NCBI GenBank assembly: GCA_002436505.1
Contig: DJML01000064.1
Location: 33,622 to 39,032 of the forward strand
DNA from: Bacteroidetes bacterium UBA6491
GTDB lineage: Bacteria > Bacteroidota > Bacteroidia > NS11-12g > UBA9320
Reading direction: 5' to 3'
Length of the DNA: 5,411 nt
Shown here: one piece after another, positions 2,711-5,411 of the stretch
Layout of the letters: every line of letters begins with the position of its first letter
Numbering within the stretch: the first letter of the stretch is position 1
Made by a program: the position numbers and the translations under genes
The notes under the pieces: model-generated
Seen by the model: the letters and a program-made list of their open reading frames with translations, nothing else
The model's database searches: none
Told to the model about the DNA's origin: nothing

Positions 2711-5411
2711 ATGAAAAACTTAATCTTGTCTCTAGCAGCGATCTTGATCACAGGTATCTCTTTCGCTCAATCTCCCCAGGTATTCAATTACCAGGCCGTT
2801 GTACGCGCATCAGACGGAGAAATCCTCCAGAACGGAAACGTTACTTTCAGATTCAGCATTCTTGAATCCTCACCTGCAGGAAATTCTGTGTATGTTGAGA
2901 CCCATGATGCTACTACCAATGAATTTGGATTGGTAAACCTCACTATTGGTGACGGTACCATAGCGAATGGGAACTTCTCTCAGATCGATTGGGCTAATGA
3001 AAGTCATTATCTTAAAGTGGATCTGGATCCCGACGGCGGAACGACATTTACTGAGATGTCCATACAGCAATTGATCTCTGTCCCCTACTCTATTCATGCA
3101 ATGACGGTAAGTAATTCGGACAATGACACAACCAATGAGTTGCAGACCATAAGTAAAAATGGATCTACAATCACCCTGTCCGATGGCGGTGGCAACGTAA
3201 TTCTTGCGGATGATGACCCTGACAATGAAATTCAGACCATTTCAAGAAACGGGAATGACGCCTTCCTTTCAAATGGTGGAGGTTCTATTTCAGTAGCAGA
3301 CGATGACAATGATGCCGGCAATGAACTTCAGACCATCAGCAAGAACGGTATAAATATTACACTGTCCTCCGGTGGCGGAACGGTATCGGTTGCAGATAAC
3401 GACAATGATGCCGCCAATGAGCTTCAGACCATCAGCAAATCCGGTACGGACATTACACTATCCGATGGCGGAGGAACCATTTCCATTGCGGATAATGACA
3501 ATGACGCAACTAATGAGATTCAAACATTGTCCCGTTCAGGTTCTAAGATCAGCTTATCAACTGGTGGAGGTACAGTAGACATAAATGATGCGGACAGCAG
3601 CATCACCAATGAATTGCAGGTCCTTTCAAAGAACGGAAACATCCTCACCCTATCCGGCAACGGCGGATCGTTCAATGTTGCAGACCAGGACAGCAGTATA
3701 AAGAATGAATTGCAGGATCTGGTCGTAAAAAACAATATCCTGTCCCTTACACAAAGTACTTCTTCTGTACCTCTGAACAATATCAGCTACTGGAAGGCTG
3801 ACGGTGATCTGATATATGCAACTTTCCCCAATTATGGGCTTGGTAAATCAACGCCGAACACGGATTATGCCCTGGACCTGTACTCCAACGATACGCTTAG
3901 ATATGGTATTTCATCAAACAATGTGGTCAGACGGAGCGGAACTTCAATAAACACCCAACTAACCACCACAAGGGATGATACTGTTAAGGGGTATAGTTAC
4001 GGATTGTACAATTACCTTAGTTACAACCCTGAATCAGGTGGTTCTTTTGCAACCACAGGAATCAGCAATTACATACTCAGCTCACCGGACGATGCTTCAT
4101 CCCAAAAAACATACGGGATCTACCAGGACATCAATCGCGGTGACTCCGGAAGTGGGGAGACGGTTGGAAATTATCTTGATCTCCACCATAGCGGCAACGA
4201 CGGCTTGGTAACGGGCAATTATGAATATGTGCGTGCAACGGGTGATAACCAGGAAATGTTTTATGGAGACAATCGTGAATTTCATAAAACAGGAAGCGGT
4301 TTTGGTAACACTATGTACGGCACCAAAACATTCATGACCAGAAGTGGCAGTTCATCAACCACTGCTCCGAGTTTAAATAATGGGAATACCATAGGTGACT
4401 ACATGAACATCATTTACAATCCTAAATCAGGTCCCAACCATCTTTACGGTTCACAAAAAGTAATATATTCTTATCCTGATGACGCTGCCACAGGCAGCGT
4501 TTATGGAAACAATACTTTCATTCAGCGGGGAGATTCCGGATCCGGAACTACATACGGATATTACCTGGATCTCAATCACTCGGGCAATGACGGAACAGTA
4601 TTCGGGACATTTTACAATATCGATGTCGATGGTGTGTCCGCAGACAATGCCTACGGACAATATACGAACCTCTCCAAAAACGGTCTGGGAACACTATATG
4701 GAAATTACAATTACGTAAACCGTTATAATGGCTATGGCCGTACATATGGCCTGTACAACTACCTGGTTTATTCTCCTGACAGTGGTTCCACAGCATATGA
4801 GGCACATGGTATGCACACGAAGGTAGTCAGCAGTCCTAAGGTTAATATCCCTGTCACAGGAAGTTATATTGAAATGACAAGGGGCGGATCTGGAGCTAGC
4901 GCCACAAATGGAACCTATCATGATATATCACATACAGGATCATCAGGTTCAGTATATGGTACGTATTCAAATATTGTCAAGACCAGTACCTCATCCAATG
5001 CTTATTCCGCCGGATCCAGAATTATGCTGGAAGCTCATTCAGGAAGCAATTGGGGCGTTCTTTCCGAGGTGTCGGTGGGCACAAACAGCAGTAACGCTTC
5101 AGGAAGTTCTACCGGTGGAGAATTTACTGCATCGCGTTATGGAACTGGGGATAACGGCTCAACAGGGTTGATAGGTAGTGGAATCTGCAACACAACCGGA
5201 TCAGGATATAGGGTGGCAATTGGTGTCTACGGTTATGCGTATCAGAATTCTGCAAATGGCAGTTCAAATGCATACGGACTATATGGTTATACATTGGGAA
5301 ATGCCGATGTGGAATACGCGGCTTACATGGCTGGGGACGTTTATTCTTCCGGTTCATACCTCCCGTCGGATATCAAACTGAAACAAAATGTAGAGACGGC
5401 AGGATCTTCGC
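2711..5411 (+). CDS. Secreted repeat-rich fibre-like protein with C-terminal S74 autoprocessing chaperone (3' end outside window)
   Basis: One frame stays open from 2615 to the right edge. From ATG 2711 it gives 900 complete codons without a stop. Residues 1-19 form a signal peptide (MKNL, hydrophobic core, cleavage after SFA-Q). FNYQAVVR at 25-32, YVETH at 61-65 and LISVPYSIHA at 121-130 mark the N-terminal domain seen in many secreted Bacteroidota proteins. Then come seven ~32-residue NELQT repeats (142-357), a linker with W361 and GLGKSTP (376-382), a Gly/Tyr/Ser-rich solenoid-like region in three seven-rung blocks (430 to about 801), a YGxYG collar (about 802-885), and SDIKLKQN (886-893). 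The last matches the start of Peptidase_S74, the trimerising intramolecular chaperone of phage tail spikes and endosialidases. The predicted product is a trimeric surface fibre or adhesin that sheds its chaperone; the ligand is unknown. An in-frame ATG at 2684 would put nine polar residues before the signal peptide, so 2711 is preferred. S74 domains are usually about 100 residues, so the stop probably lies a few hundred bases beyond the edge. Confidence 0.92.
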   Translation, partial: MKNLILSLAAILITGISFAQSPQVFNYQAVVRASDGEILQNGNVTFRFSILESSPAGNSVYVETHDATTNEFGLVNLTIGDGTIANGNFSQIDWANESHYLKVDLDPDGGTTFTEMSIQQLISVPYSIHAMTVSNSDNDTTNELQTISKNGSTITLSDGGGNVILADDDPDNEIQTISRNGNDAFLSNGGGSISVADDDNDAGNELQTISKNGINITLSSGGGTVSVADNDNDAANELQTISKSGTDITLSDGGGTISIADNDNDATNEIQTLSRSGSKISLSTGGGTVDINDADSSITNELQVLSKNGNILTLSGNGGSFNVADQDSSIKNELQDLVVKNNILSLTQSTSSVPLNNISYWKADGDLIYATFPNYGLGKSTPNTDYALDLYSNDTLRYGISSNNVVRRSGTSINTQLTTTRDDTVKGYSYGLYNYLSYNPESGGSFATTGISNYILSSPDDASSQKTYGIYQDINRGDSGSGETVGNYLDLHHSGNDGLVTGNYEYVRATGDNQEMFYGDNREFHKTGSGFGNTMYGTKTFMTRSGSSSTTAPSLNNGNTIGDYMNIIYNPKSGPNHLYGSQKVIYSYPDDAATGSVYGNNTFIQRGDSGSGTTYGYYLDLNHSGNDGTVFGTFYNIDVDGVSADNAYGQYTNLSKNGLGTLYGNYNYVNRYNGYGRTYGLYNYLVYSPDSGSTAYEAHGMHTKVVSSPKVNIPVTGSYIEMTRGGSGASATNGTYHDISHTGSSGSVYGTYSNIVKTSTSSNAYSAGSRIMLEAHSGSNWGVLSEVSVGTNSSNASGSSTGGEFTASRYGTGDNGSTGLIGSGICNTTGSGYRVAIGVYGYAYQNSANGSSNAYGLYGYTLGNADVEYAAYMAGDVYSSGSYLPSDIKLKQNVETAGSS
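3134..3781 (+). repeat. Seven tandem 96-base units encoding acidic NELQT repeats
   Basis: Units start at 3134, 3224, 3320, 3416, 3512, 3608 and 3704. The first is 30 residues, the next five are 32, and the last is a degenerate 26. The pattern is N-E-[LI]-Q-x-[LI]-S-[KR]-x-G, then a hydrophobic strand, then a GGG turn, a second strand ending in A-D or N-D, and an Asp-rich D-x-D-[NS]-[DS] turn. Units 2-4 share NDA in that turn and units 5-6 share SSI, suggesting stepwise duplication. Units 3 and 4 share a 17-base exact run (CTTCAGACCATCAGCAA); elsewhere codons have diverged. NELQT-type repeats recur in secreted Bacteroidota proteins and probably form a beta-rich stalk. Calcium binding by the Asp-rich turns is an inference. 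Confidence 0.92.
3998..5113 (+). repeat. Three ~120-130-residue super-repeats, each of seven YG-x-Y rungs
   Basis: Rungs begin with an aromatic or small residue plus Gly, then x-Y-x-x-[ILV], then a variable Ser/Gly/Asn loop. Anchor glycines are: block A 431, 450, 469, 486, 502, 519, 537; block B 562, 580, 599, 616, 632, 649, 664; block C 680, 700, 717, 734, 750, about 768, 782. The spacings match between blocks (19-19-17-16-17; 18-19-17-16-17; 20-17-17-16). Blocks also align in sequence. Rung 1 has YGLYNYL in A and C, with YNPxSG in A and B and YSPDSG in C. Rung 3 ends RGDSGSG in A and B and RGGSGAS in C. Rung 4 has GxYLDLxHSGNDG in A and B and GTYHDISHTGSSG in C. A beta-solenoid or triple-beta-helix shaft is inferred. 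The end of block C is approximate. Confidence 0.82.
5366..5411 (+). other. Start of Peptidase_S74 chaperone domain with predicted self-cleavage site
   Basis: Residues 886-893 read SDIKLKQN, matching the SDxRLKxN opening of the S74 / intramolecular chaperone domain. In characterised members the chain cuts itself at this Ser after trimerisation, and a Lys five residues later (here K891) forms the Ser-Lys dyad described for the related MYRF protein. Both residues are present. The preceding AAYMAGDVYSSGSYLP is the usual beta-collar (YAAYFxGDVYxxG) before this domain. The rest of the domain is outside the window. Confidence 0.82.

Noticed and set aside
2659..2865. A 68-codon + strand frame overlapping the start of the fibre-like gene
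   Set aside because: It runs in a different frame across the signal peptide and N-terminal domain of the real gene and encodes an Arg-rich sequence with no recognisable fold.
3134..3781. Regular ~96-base repeats as a possible CRISPR array
   Set aside because: The units are contiguous, translate in frame, diverge mainly at third codon positions, and have no separate spacers.
3520..5357. Several 60-90-codon minus-strand frames across the repeat region
   Set aside because: They follow the composition and periodicity of the repeat gene on the opposite strand and show no start signals or coherent protein features.
2166..5411. Prophage or integrative element inserted at the tRNA-Leu gene, suggested by a tRNA beside a phage-tail-like gene
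   Set aside because: No integrase or second copy of the tRNA 3' end is seen, the tRNA has its own terminator, and the fibre-like protein begins with a Sec signal peptide and a Bacteroidota-type domain rather than a phage tail-attachment domain.

Overview
The window looks like chromosomal DNA of a member of the Bacteroidota. Three things point there. One is a five-domain TPR / PD40 propeller / carboxypeptidase-regulatory / OmpA-C protein. Another is a secreted protein opening with the FNYQAVVR-type N-terminal domain common in this phylum. The third is a perfect TAnnTTTG -7 promoter element in front of a tRNA gene. The tRNA carries no encoded CCA. All genes lie on the + strand.

Layout. (1) Positions 1-153 hold the last 50 codons of a YfcE-type metallophosphoesterase. 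(2) Positions 143-2092 encode a complete 649-residue envelope protein with the domain order known from the type IX secretion component PorE, but without a visible lipobox. Its start overlaps the previous gene by 11 bases. (3) After a weak hairpin and T-run comes a tRNA-Leu(CAG) at 2166-2246, with its own promoter candidate and a strong intrinsic terminator at 2261-2300. (4) About 410 bases without a convincing gene follow. They contain an 8-bp inverted repeat enclosing two TTTACGGA copies and a perfect 10-bp palindrome, both possible regulatory sites for the next gene. (5) From 2711 to the right edge runs one open frame of at least 900 codons with no stop in the window. It encodes a secreted, repeat-built fibre-like protein.

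The large protein is the main interest. In order it shows: signal peptide; FNYQAVVR domain; seven tandem ~32-residue acidic NELQT repeats; a GLGxxxP linker; a long glycine/tyrosine-rich region; a YGxYG collar; and the first residues of a Peptidase_S74 (intramolecular chaperone autoprocessing) domain, cut by the window edge. The glycine/tyrosine region is made of ~16-19-residue rungs that are themselves organised in a higher-order period of seven rungs, repeated three times (430-560, 561-678, 679-about 801). The architecture predicts a trimeric, self-cleaving surface fibre of cellular rather than phage origin.

No mobile element, CRISPR array, integrase or phage structural gene is visible. The tRNA and the fibre gene are neighbours without evidence of a functional link, and a joint role for the phosphoesterase and the OmpA-family protein is not shown beyond likely co-transcription.
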